DNA of 5,044 nt, taken from the NCBI GenBank assembly GCA_030673005.1, contig DAOVFI010000205.1, positions 1-5,044 on the forward strand, read 5' to 3'. This document shows positions 1 through 4,930 of this stretch, one piece after another. How positions within the stretch are numbered: the stretch's first letter is position 1; the number at the start of each line of letters is the position of its first letter. The notes beneath the pieces are model-generated. The model searched no databases, was not told the origin of the DNA, and was given only the letters and a program-made list of their open reading frames with translations. Origin of the DNA: Planctomycetales bacterium. GTDB lineage: Bacteria > Planctomycetota > Phycisphaerae > SM23-33. The translations under genes and the position numbers were made by a program.

Positions 1-638
1 CTAAGCCGTTCATCCACGCTTTTCCAGATTCCCACTTTTTCCTTACGGGCCGATTCTGCTTTGGCGACATATTCCGCCCTTATCTTCGGGTCGGCAACCT
101 CTTCCGGCAACGGTTCGGCCAGGCCGTGTTCCAGCATTAAGGCTCCCAGGTCGCACCGGTACATGTGCGGTTTCTTATCGACGAATATGGGAAACAGGGG
201 ATCCGCGTGGAACCATGACGAACCATGTACTTCAGTTACACTTTTGCTCCGAAAAAAGATTGGAGGGCCGTCTTCGTATCTGTGTATGGTTTTTTCGTGC
301 ATACTGATTTGCAGGACTCGTCCTCTACTTTGTCCTTTCGGGATGACGACGATGTGTTTCCCAATCAGCCACCGCGCCATCTTGGCCTGAATATCCCCGG
401 CATGACGCGTGTCCTGCCCGCCGGAAACGGGTTTCAGACCCGCCAGTTCGATCTCCCTGCCATCGGCCAGAGTAATCGTCCGCCCCGACACTTTGACAAT
501 TTCGACGGCCTTTTTGCGAAGCGGGTCAGGTTTTGTAACTTCGACGATTCCAAAGAGCGGGAAGAGTCCAATACATCCGGACAATGATGGAAGCATCACA
601 AACAGTGCCGCCAGTCTAAGTAATCCAGCGATCTTCAT
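1..638 (-). CDS. Lipoprotein with degenerate SNase (thermonuclease)-like domain, partial
   Basis: The frame opens with ATG at 638-636 and runs off the left edge without a stop (212 residues visible). A strong ribosome-binding site (AAGGAA, 6-nt spacer) overlaps the stop codon of the gene before it. Residues 1-22 form a lipoprotein signal: a short basic start, a hydrophobic core, and the lipobox LSGC with Cys22, predicting a membrane-anchored envelope protein. Residues about 44-207 follow the staphylococcal-nuclease fold pattern: a strand pair around GRTITLADG (52-60) and IELAGL (63-68), then a C-terminal block with GALMLEHGLAEP (165-176), a helix with AESAR (194-198) and GIW (203-205). The usual active-site features are not evident. 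The DGDT turn is absent, the Arg of the vRLxGI strand reads Glu64, and no PE follows. I infer a binding or structural role rather than nuclease activity. Gene order suggests co-transcription with the rhombosortase and VIT/VWA genes. The family call is by eye. Confidence 0.72.
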   Translation of the reverse strand, partial: MKIAGLLRLAALFVMLPSLSGCIGLFPLFGIVEVTKPDPLRKKAVEIVKVSGRTITLADGREIELAGLKPVSGGQDTRHAGDIQAKMARWLIGKHIVVIPKGQSRGRVLQISMHEKTIHRYEDGPPIFFRSKSVTEVHGSSWFHADPLFPIFVDKKPHMYRCDLGALMLEHGLAEPLPEEVADPKIRAEYVAKAESARKEKVGIWKSVDERL

Positions 639-648
639 GTTCGGTTCC

Positions 649-1416
649 TTAATTTGTTTTCCACGTTTTTCCAGCCGCCGACGTTCCGACGATCAGCCCG
701 GCTGCGTGTGCTACGCCGACTGTTGCGATGCCTTCGGGCAGGCCGATGCCGGGCAGCAGAGAGATTCCTGCAACCTCCAATGCTATCTTGGCGGCTATCG
801 CGGCAAGCAGGCCTAGGCAGGCGATGCGTTTCAGTCGCCCGACCCCACGGGTCGCTCTGATCAGGACCCAACCCAGCAGGGCGTAGTTCACGCCGGACAG
901 GCCGCGATAGATGGTTATGTCGCCGGCCCCGAAATGAACCGCCAACCCGACCGCCACCGCCGAGGCCGCAAGCACACCGAATAACCGATACGGGCGGCCT
1001 CGTCCCGGTACTCCGGCAATGGTCAATTTATGGGTGCCATGCCCTCGCCCGTTTTCGGGCGTGGGCATGTTTGGCCGTAAGGAGCATGGCCACCCGCTTC
1101 GCGTGAGGCCATGGCACCCATAAGAACAAACCAGCCAGTACAGCACGACGAACGCCGCCAGGTCGGCGGCCAGGTGCGACCAGGACCAGTGCGTCAGGTG
1201 GCAGGTCAGCAGCCGCCAGACCTGCCCGGCCCCGACGGCGTGGCGGTCAAACTCCAGCGCCGCCTGCGCCGCCGGTAGGCATTGGATCAGTATTATCGCC
1301 AGGACCACCGCGGCAGGCATGGCTGAGGCCAGGCCTGTCAGGCCCCGCCATACCTCCCTCGCCGCGGTAGTCCCGGCGCCCCGGCCTGTTACGATTTGGA
1401 CGAATCCCGCTCGCAC
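649..1416 (-). CDS. Rhombosortase-type rhomboid intramembrane serine protease
   Basis: A 255-residue polytopic membrane protein with about six hydrophobic segments (roughly 33-53, 81-97, 143-161, 170-187, 197-218, 231-248). Rhomboid hallmarks are visible: GQVWRLLTCHLTHWSWSH (64-81), catalytic-serine motif GLSG with Ser174, and the last-helix histidine His237 in VAHAAGLIVG. This pattern resembles the rhombosortase branch (TIGR03902-like), which cleaves Gly-rich C-terminal sorting signals. The gene immediately upstream encodes just such a tail. Start: GTG at 1416-1414, preceded by AAAGGG with a 6-nt spacer. It lies inside the last codons of the VIT/VWA gene (28-nt overlap), which suggests translational coupling. 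Residues 98-130, in the loop between membrane segments 2 and 3, are encoded by a palindromic repeat. Without it the protein would be about 223 residues, nearer the size I expect for this family. Both catalytic residues are retained, so it may be active. A generic rhomboid is the alternative, but the adjacent substrate-like tail favours rhombosortase. Confidence 0.85.
   Translation of the reverse strand: MRAGFVQIVTGRGAGTTAAREVWRGLTGLASAMPAAVVLAIILIQCLPAAQAALEFDRHAVGAGQVWRLLTCHLTHWSWSHLAADLAAFVVLYWLVCSYGCHGLTRSGWPCSLRPNMPTPENGRGHGTHKLTIAGVPGRGRPYRLFGVLAASAVAVGLAVHFGAGDITIYRGLSGVNYALLGWVLIRATRGVGRLKRIACLGLLAAIAAKIALEVAGISLLPGIGLPEGIATVGVAHAAGLIVGTSAAGKTWKTN
1028..1123. repeat. REP-like double-hairpin element inserted in frame in the rhombosortase gene
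   Basis: A 96-bp element bounded by perfect 14-bp inverted arms (TTATGGGTGCCATG at 1028-1041, CATGGCACCCATAA at 1110-1123). Inside are two hairpins. The first, about 1038-1070, pairs CATGCCCTCGCCCG with CGGGCGTGGGCATG (one mismatch) around a TTTT loop. The second, about 1085-1113, pairs CATGGCC with GGCCATG and has imperfect inner pairing. Its length is exactly 32 codons, so it does not shift the reading frame, and it encodes residues 98-130 of the rhombosortase. This peptide is polar, Cys/Pro/Gly-rich and unlike the flanking membrane segments. I saw no clear target-site duplication. Confidence 0.82.
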
Positions 1417-3512
1417 GTGCGACCCTTTCTGCGGCCAATGATTCTTATCGCCGCCAATGCACCGATTATGATCAGCCCGACCGGACCGATCGGTCCGCCG
1501 CCGCCACCGCCGCCGAAGATCGGACGACGGCGGGGCGGATTCAAGTCCGGGCCGGGGCTGGACGGCGTCTGTCTGGCTTGCGGCGTCGCCGCGCGCTTCT
1601 GTGCCGCCTGCGGGCCTAACCCTGCCAGCGACTCGTTCCGCATCGTCTCCAACCGGCCGAGTAACTGCTTGTGGGCGGCCTTGTCTCGCTTAATTCGCAA
1701 GGCGTTCTTCCGCTTAATCTTCCACCGTTTGTACTCGGCGTCGTTCTCCAGCACGATAAACGACGTGTACTCCGTAACAATCGAGTAACCTTCGCCGAGG
1801 CGGACGACCTCGTCGATGTTCGCGCTGCTCTTTGATTCATCCAGCAGCCGACGGACCTTCCGCCACGCCCACATACGCTCGATCTCCGGGTTGGACGTGT
1901 CCTTCGGAGGAAGCGTTACCGTAAGGTTCCGGATGAATTCCTGTCCGCCGATTTCCGCCCGGACGGTGATCTTCGCCGGCCCGGTCTTGCAATACCGGCC
2001 ATACATACGCAGCGGCGTTCCGTGGTACAGGTTCGGCAGTTTGCGCGGTTCGACGTCGTATGCCTCGTCGCCGTCGAAGGTTATCTTAACGCTCGTCATC
2101 GCCGGCCTGGTGAGTTTGCGGCGGAACGCCTTTGCCTGGCGGTCGAAGTTGTCCCCGCGTGACAGGAACGCCGCAAGTCCGCCGGCGTCTTCCGCCAGTT
2201 GCTTCAGCAGCGGGCGGTTGACCTCGTTTCCCACCCCGACGCAGAAGACCCTTGCGTTTGACGGTTTCTGCCGGATCGCCGCCAGCAGTTCGCTCCGCTC
2301 ATCCTGCTCGGTCATGCCGTCTGAGAAGATGACGACGTTGAGCGGGCGGTCGGGGTCGCGGTATTTGTAGGCGGCAATCAGGGCCGGTCGAAGCACCGTC
2401 CCGCCGCCGGCGCGGCGAGAGGAAAGAAACTCCCGGGCCTTCTGTTTGGCGTCCGCACCGGCCGATAGGAGTTTATTGAACAGCGTGGCCGGCGTAACGT
2501 TGAACGTGATAATCTCGAAGCGGTCCTTTTCGCCGAGTTCGGCGACGAACGCGCCGATGCAGTCCCGGCTGATGCTAAGTTTGCCTTCGTCGGCCATCGA
2601 GCCGGAGATGTCGAGGATGAAGACGTAATCCATCGGTTCGGCCTTGTCGTCGAGTTCCTCACCGGCAGTCAGCGTCAGGCAGAAATATCCGTCCTCGCCG
2701 TCGGTCTTCGAGCAGATCATGTCCAGCCCGGTCTTAGGCCGGGAGAGCCTCCAGGCCAGCACAACGTCGCGATTCAGGTCGCCGCCTTTGGTTTCGAGGC
2801 TCGCCTGGCGATAAGAGTCGCCGTGCTTGGCGATTACGAAATCCTTCTTGTGCGATGGGCTTTCCATCGCGACGATCGGGATCTGCGACTTGGCGTGGAG
2901 CGTCAGCGAGAATTTGCCGGTGGTCTTCGATTTGCGTCCGCGATGGGCGACGGTCGAGAGGGGATAGGTGTACGTCATCCAGTCGTTGTCGCAGTCGAGT
3001 TCCTGGTAGTAGCGGATTTTCACTTTCTGTTTCGCTTGCGGGCCGATGGGAAAAATCCGCATCTGGAACGTCTTGTAATCGGTTTGCTCCAGCAGCCCCG
3101 GGTCGCGGAATGTCTGCTTGTAACTTTCGTAAATCTCCCGGGCGCGTTTCTTTTCGAGCACCTCGCCGATCATCTCCTTGCCGTTAATCCACATACTGAA
3201 ATTCGCCACCGACGCGCCTTTCGGGACCGGGAAGGTGTAGAGCGCCTCGACTTGGCGGTCCTCGGTGTTGCGGAATACCTGTGTAACTTCCGTTACTGCG
3301 ACGCCGTTGTTGATTGTTACGGTGGCGCTGTGCGATTCGATTTCGAGTACGCCGCCGAAGCCGCCGTCTGCAACGAGCAGACCGGCCGCCTTTGCGCGTG
3401 GCGGTGCCGCGGCTGACAGGAAGATTCCCGCCACAATCAAGGCCCCGGCCCATCCCGTCCGGACCAACCCGCGACTTGCCCGTTTCTTGTTCGTTTGGTT
3501 CTTCTGGTTCAT
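1389..3512 (-). CDS. Secreted VIT/VWA domain protein with GlyGly-CTERM-like C-terminal sorting tail
   Basis: A 707-residue exported protein. Start: ATG at 3512-3510, chosen over an upstream in-frame ATG because AAGGAG sits 7 nt before it. Residues 1-42 form a long basic signal peptide with a probable cut after AKA. VIT domain about 43-175, with KRAREIYE (122-129). Von Willebrand A domain about 295-465 with a complete metal-ion adhesion site: DISGS (Asp301, Ser303, Ser305), Thr372 in GGGT, and Asp398 in FSDG. The VTEYTSFIVLE motif (579-589), typical after VWA in inter-alpha-trypsin-inhibitor-like proteins, is followed by a basic region and a Pro-rich linker (about 640-663). The C-terminus has seven consecutive Gly (667-673), a hydrophobic segment (about 674-693), the basic cluster RRKGR (694-698) and a 9-residue tail. 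That layout matches GlyGly-CTERM signals processed by rhombosortase, whose gene overlaps this one. I infer surface display or release and a role in metal-dependent adhesion. The ligand is unknown. Confidence 0.94.
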   Translation of the reverse strand: MNQKNQTNKKRASRGLVRTGWAGALIVAGIFLSAAAPPRAKAAGLLVADGGFGGVLEIESHSATVTINNGVAVTEVTQVFRNTEDRQVEALYTFPVPKGASVANFSMWINGKEMIGEVLEKKRAREIYESYKQTFRDPGLLEQTDYKTFQMRIFPIGPQAKQKVKIRYYQELDCDNDWMTYTYPLSTVAHRGRKSKTTGKFSLTLHAKSQIPIVAMESPSHKKDFVIAKHGDSYRQASLETKGGDLNRDVVLAWRLSRPKTGLDMICSKTDGEDGYFCLTLTAGEELDDKAEPMDYVFILDISGSMADEGKLSISRDCIGAFVAELGEKDRFEIITFNVTPATLFNKLLSAGADAKQKAREFLSSRRAGGGTVLRPALIAAYKYRDPDRPLNVVIFSDGMTEQDERSELLAAIRQKPSNARVFCVGVGNEVNRPLLKQLAEDAGGLAAFLSRGDNFDRQAKAFRRKLTRPAMTSVKITFDGDEAYDVEPRKLPNLYHGTPLRMYGRYCKTGPAKITVRAEIGGQEFIRNLTVTLPPKDTSNPEIERMWAWRKVRRLLDESKSSANIDEVVRLGEGYSIVTEYTSFIVLENDAEYKRWKIKRKNALRIKRDKAAHKQLLGRLETMRNESLAGLGPQAAQKRAATPQARQTPSSPGPDLNPPRRRPIFGGGGGGGPIGPVGLIIIGALAAIRIIGRRKGRTCERDSSKS
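1429..1514 (-). other. C-terminal sorting signal (Gly7, membrane segment, basic cluster) of the VIT/VWA protein
   Basis: Part of the VIT/VWA gene. The codons at 1494-1514 encode seven consecutive glycines. A hydrophobic stretch containing VGLIIIGALAAIRII follows, then Arg-Arg-Lys-Gly-Arg. The order Gly-rich, transmembrane, basic is the GlyGly-CTERM layout recognised by rhombosortases. Cleavage would be expected near the Gly/hydrophobic boundary. It differs from classic examples in the length of the Gly run and in a 9-residue tail after the basic cluster, which partly falls in the overlap with the next gene. Confidence 0.72.
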
Positions 3513-3519
3513 TGTTGTG

Positions 3520-3525
3520 CTCCTT
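3520..3525 (-). promoter_or_regulatory. Ribosome-binding site deciding the VIT/VWA start
   Basis: AAGGAG on the minus strand with a 7-nt spacer to the ATG at 3512-3510. The upstream in-frame ATG at 3572 would add 20 Arg-rich residues before the signal peptide and would place this site inside the coding region, so the downstream start is preferred. Confidence 0.85.
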
Positions 3526-3593
3526 ACTGTGCGCGCGGACCTTCCCCGTGCGCATCGCCTGTGGTTTTTCACGCGAGCGATTTGTGATTCGCC

Positions 3594-3613
3594 GTCGCCC
3601 TACGCAGGGCGAC
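3594..3613. repeat. Perfect 8-bp-stem hairpin in the leader of the VIT/VWA gene
   Basis: GTCGCCCT-ACGC-AGGGCGAC forms a perfect 8-bp stem with a 4-nt loop, about 80-100 nt before the VIT/VWA start. No T-tract follows on the minus strand, so a standard intrinsic terminator is unlikely. It could be a leader structure or a small repeat. A second small dyad, GTTAC-CGT-GTAAC, lies at 3631-3643. I could not identify a convincing sigma70 promoter for this operon in 3513-3660. Confidence 0.5.
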
Positions 3614-3657
3614 ACTCTGCGTGTTCAATTGTTACCGTGTAACATCTGGTTTGCTGA

Positions 3658-3789
3658 GTGGGTGGCACGGTCAAGCGAGTTTGAGGCCGTTTGGCCTCGA
3701 ACTTGCTTGGCCGTGGTCCGACGCTCATCACGGCCAAGCAATTTGATGTTTTTTAGAAAAACCTCAAATTGCTTGACCGTGCCACCCAC
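3658..3789. repeat. Intergenic REP-like double-hairpin element
   Basis: Outer arms of 19 bp are perfect inverted repeats (3658-3676 against 3771-3789, beginning GTGGGTGGCACGG). Inside are two hairpins. One spans 3666-3715, with 23-nt arms whose three mismatches would all be G-U wobbles in plus-strand RNA, around a GTTT loop. The other spans 3729-3781, with 18-nt arms and one mismatch, extended by a T5/A5 pairing. Two hairpins separated by a short spacer is the layout of paired REP elements mobilised by or associated with IS200-like REP transposases. A gene with such a domain ends about 60 bp away, at 3849. The element may also slow or terminate transcription reading out of that gene. Confidence 0.82.
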
Positions 3790-3848
3790 CCATCAAATAA
3801 CCTGTTACAGGATACTGCGTCTCTGCGGCCTATTTCCGTCAGGGGTTC

Positions 3849-4490
3849 CTATTTTGTTTCCTGTTCGTTCAGCATCTGCTCGATGAGGTCGTCGAGGATG
3901 TCCAGGTCGGTCGTTACCACGTAACCGCGGTGCCAAAGTCCCTTTTCGGGGAAGTGCTTCGCGTGGCGTCGCCGGGCGAAGTTGGCCATTCGCTTGAACC
4001 GGCGGACTGCCTGTTCGGGCGAGTGGTTCGGCCAGACTTCGACGACCAGGCGGACGTGGTCGGGCCAGATTCGTCCATCGAGCAGTTTCCATCCGTGCTC
4101 GACGCATTCGCGCTCGAAGGCATCTTCGATGATTCGCTGTGCCCGCCCGGTCAGGATCGGTCTGCGCCGTTGCGTCGCCCACGCCAGGCCATAGACCACG
4201 CAGCAGGCGACGCCTTCGTCTGTGCGGGCGATGTCATGAAGTTTGCCGCGCAACCTGCTCAAGGCCGACGGGCTGTGGAGAACGCGGATCGAGCGGGCCT
4301 TGTCGGGGTCCTTGGCGATGTAGCCTTTTTTTTCCAGGGCGGAGATGTGCCCGCGGACGGCGTTAATATTGGCGATGCCGACCGCCCGGCTGATCTCCCG
4401 AAGCGTCGGCGGAAAGCCGTGCCCGGACGAGTATTCCTCGATAAGCCCCAATACCTTCTTCTGCTGATCTGTCAATGGCCTGGTAGTCAT
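3849..4490 (-). CDS. LexA-type winged-HTH fused to a degenerate IS200/RAYT-like Y1 transposase domain
   Basis: A 213-residue protein. Start: ATG at 4490-4488, preceded by AAGGAG; an upstream in-frame ATG at 4529 lies within the promoter region and is rejected. Residues about 6-72 match the LexA DNA-binding domain: LTDQQKKVLGLIEEY, then PTLREISRAVGI, NAVRGHISALEKKGYI and a final SIRVL. The LexA serine-lysine autoprotease domain is absent. Residues about 98-210 match the IS200/REP-associated tyrosine transposase fold instead: QRRRPILTG, EHGW, PDHVRLVVEV, SPEQAVRRFK, LWHRGYVV and a terminal NEQ. The HUH metal-binding motif reads His145-Val-Arg147 where HVH is expected. The YIxxQ nucleophile motif reads MLNEQ, with Met206 in the tyrosine position. 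I infer a domesticated, non-transposing DNA-binding protein, probably a regulator. Its own promoter carries a dyad, and a REP-like double hairpin lies just downstream. SOS-type cleavage is not expected. The fusion is one continuous frame with no sign of a frameshift. Confidence 0.88.
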   Translation of the reverse strand: MTTRPLTDQQKKVLGLIEEYSSGHGFPPTLREISRAVGIANINAVRGHISALEKKGYIAKDPDKARSIRVLHSPSALSRLRGKLHDIARTDEGVACCVVYGLAWATQRRRPILTGRAQRIIEDAFERECVEHGWKLLDGRIWPDHVRLVVEVWPNHSPEQAVRRFKRMANFARRRHAKHFPEKGLWHRGYVVTTDLDILDDLIEQMLNEQETK

Positions 4491-4494
4491 GGTG

Positions 4495-4500
4495 CTCCTT
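4495..4500 (-). promoter_or_regulatory. Ribosome-binding site deciding the start of the LexA-HTH/transposase fusion
   Basis: AAGGAG on the minus strand with a 4-nt spacer to the ATG at 4490-4488. It supports this start over the in-frame ATG at 4529, which overlaps the operator dyad and lies upstream of the expected transcription start. Confidence 0.8.
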
Positions 4501-4515
4501 TTATCACTGATATTA

Positions 4516-4536
4516 TGTACAGTATACATCTGTACA
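4516..4536. promoter_or_regulatory. Candidate operator, 21-bp perfect dyad
   Basis: TGTACAG at 4516-4522 and CTGTACA at 4530-4536 are perfect 7-bp inverted arms with a 7-bp centre. The dyad covers the -10 hexamer and part of the spacer of the promoter, the classical position for repression. The nearest DNA-binding protein is the LexA-type HTH encoded directly downstream, so autoregulation is a reasonable inference. It is not the E. coli (CTGT-N8-ACAG) or Bacillus (GAAC-N4-GTTC) LexA box. Confidence 0.65.
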
Positions 4537-4549
4537 CTTATCGTGTCAA
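4521..4549 (-). promoter_or_regulatory. Sigma70-type promoter of the LexA-HTH/transposase fusion
   Basis: On the minus strand, TTGACA (4549-4544) is followed by exactly 17 nt and then TATACT (4526-4521), close to full consensus. Upstream of the -35, at about 4552-4583, lies an A/T-rich stretch with A-tracts, resembling an UP element. It stands out against the GC-rich surroundings. Transcription would start near 4513-4515, giving a leader of about 25 nt before the ATG. Confidence 0.85.
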
Positions 4550-4679
4550 GAGGTTTTTTACTTTAATTTTTAATTATTTTCGCCGGTTTGGGGGCGCAAG
4601 GTTCAGGAAGAAGCCCAGCCATTCAGTACGTGTTTAGCCCCGTCAGGGGCGGTCGTTTTTAGCCCAGGGCGCTGGCCGA

Positions 4680-4719
4680 CCAGCCTGCCGGCCTGCCGGT
4701 AGGCAAGCCGGCAGGCTGG
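4680..4719. repeat. Inner hairpin of the nested palindrome (left)
   Basis: CCAGCCTGCCGGC (4680-4692) pairs perfectly with GCCGGCAGGCTGG (4707-4719). Within its loop, TGCC-GGTA-GGCA can form a small secondary stem. It sits inside an outer CCCAGGGC/GCCCTGGG pairing (about 4663-4733). Confidence 0.85.
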
Positions 4720-4757
4720 AGGCCAAGCCCTGGGTAACCGGTTTTCATTGTTGTACG

Positions 4758-4815
4758 AGCCCCGGAAGGGGCGATCGTAAATGCTCCGAAGCCTACGATC
4801 GCCCCTAACGGGGCT
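4758..4815. repeat. Inner hairpin of the nested palindrome (centre)
   Basis: Arms of 22 nt (4758-4779 and 4794-4815) pair with two mismatches around a 14-nt loop. Each arm contains AGCCCC and GGGGC with a GATCGTA extension, so each can also fold on itself. Confidence 0.85.
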
Positions 4816-4864
4816 TGAATCTTATTGCATCATCGTAACCCAGGGTTTGCCCGACTTTCGTCGT

Positions 4865-4884
4865 CCTGCCTGCCGGCAGGCAGG
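4865..4884. repeat. Perfect 20-bp palindrome in the right inner stem
   Basis: CCTGCCTGCCGGCAGGCAGG reads identically on both strands. It lies within the stem formed by CCCAGGGT (4839-4846) and ACCCTGGG (4890-4897). The left inner hairpin carries a related GCCTGCCGGC core, so the same motif recurs within the element. Confidence 0.85.
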
Positions 4885-4930
4885 GCTGCACCCTGGGCTA
4901 AAAACGACCGCCCCTGACGGGGCTAAACAC

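Larger units (their letters stand above)
4630..4930. repeat. 301-bp nested palindromic repeat with perfect 40-bp outer arms
   Basis: The arms at 4630-4669 and 4891-4930 are exact reverse complements over 40 bp and contain GCCCCGTCAGGGGCG-type and AGCCCAGGG segments. Between them are three further stem structures, at about 4661-4737, 4758-4815 and 4839-4897. The left and right ones reuse the CCCAGGG/CCCTGGG segment of the arms, so alternative pairings are possible. No protein-coding frame here looks real. The style recalls interspersed repeats common in planctomycete-like genomes, which is an impression from memory. Confidence 0.9.

Noticed and set aside
225..816. Overlapping plus-strand open frames at the left end
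   Set aside because: They lie opposite the lipoprotein and rhombosortase genes, show low-complexity or arbitrary composition, and lack ribosome-binding sites.
3513..3572. 20-residue N-terminal extension of the VIT/VWA protein from an upstream in-frame ATG
   Set aside because: It would place the strong AAGGAG site inside the gene and put an Arg-rich stretch ahead of an otherwise normal signal peptide.
3849..4490. Canonical LexA SOS repressor
   Set aside because: Only the DNA-binding half is LexA-like; the Ala-Gly cleavage site and Ser/Lys protease domain are absent and replaced by a Y1-transposase-like domain.
3849..4490. Active IS200/RAYT transposase
   Set aside because: The second His of HUH is Arg147 and the expected catalytic Tyr position is Met206, so DNA cleavage is unlikely by this reading.
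4491..4529. 13-residue N-terminal extension of the LexA-HTH/transposase fusion
   Set aside because: The upstream ATG lies within the operator and promoter and upstream of the expected transcript start; the ATG at 4490 has a good ribosome-binding site and the LexA-like domain begins right after it.
3930..4637. 235-codon plus-strand open frame opposite the fusion gene
   Set aside because: It is antisense to a well-supported gene, runs through its promoter, has no recognisable domain, and is explained by GC-rich codon shadowing.
4630..4930. CRISPR array
   Set aside because: The repeats are inverted and nested, not direct repeats of constant length separated by unique spacers.
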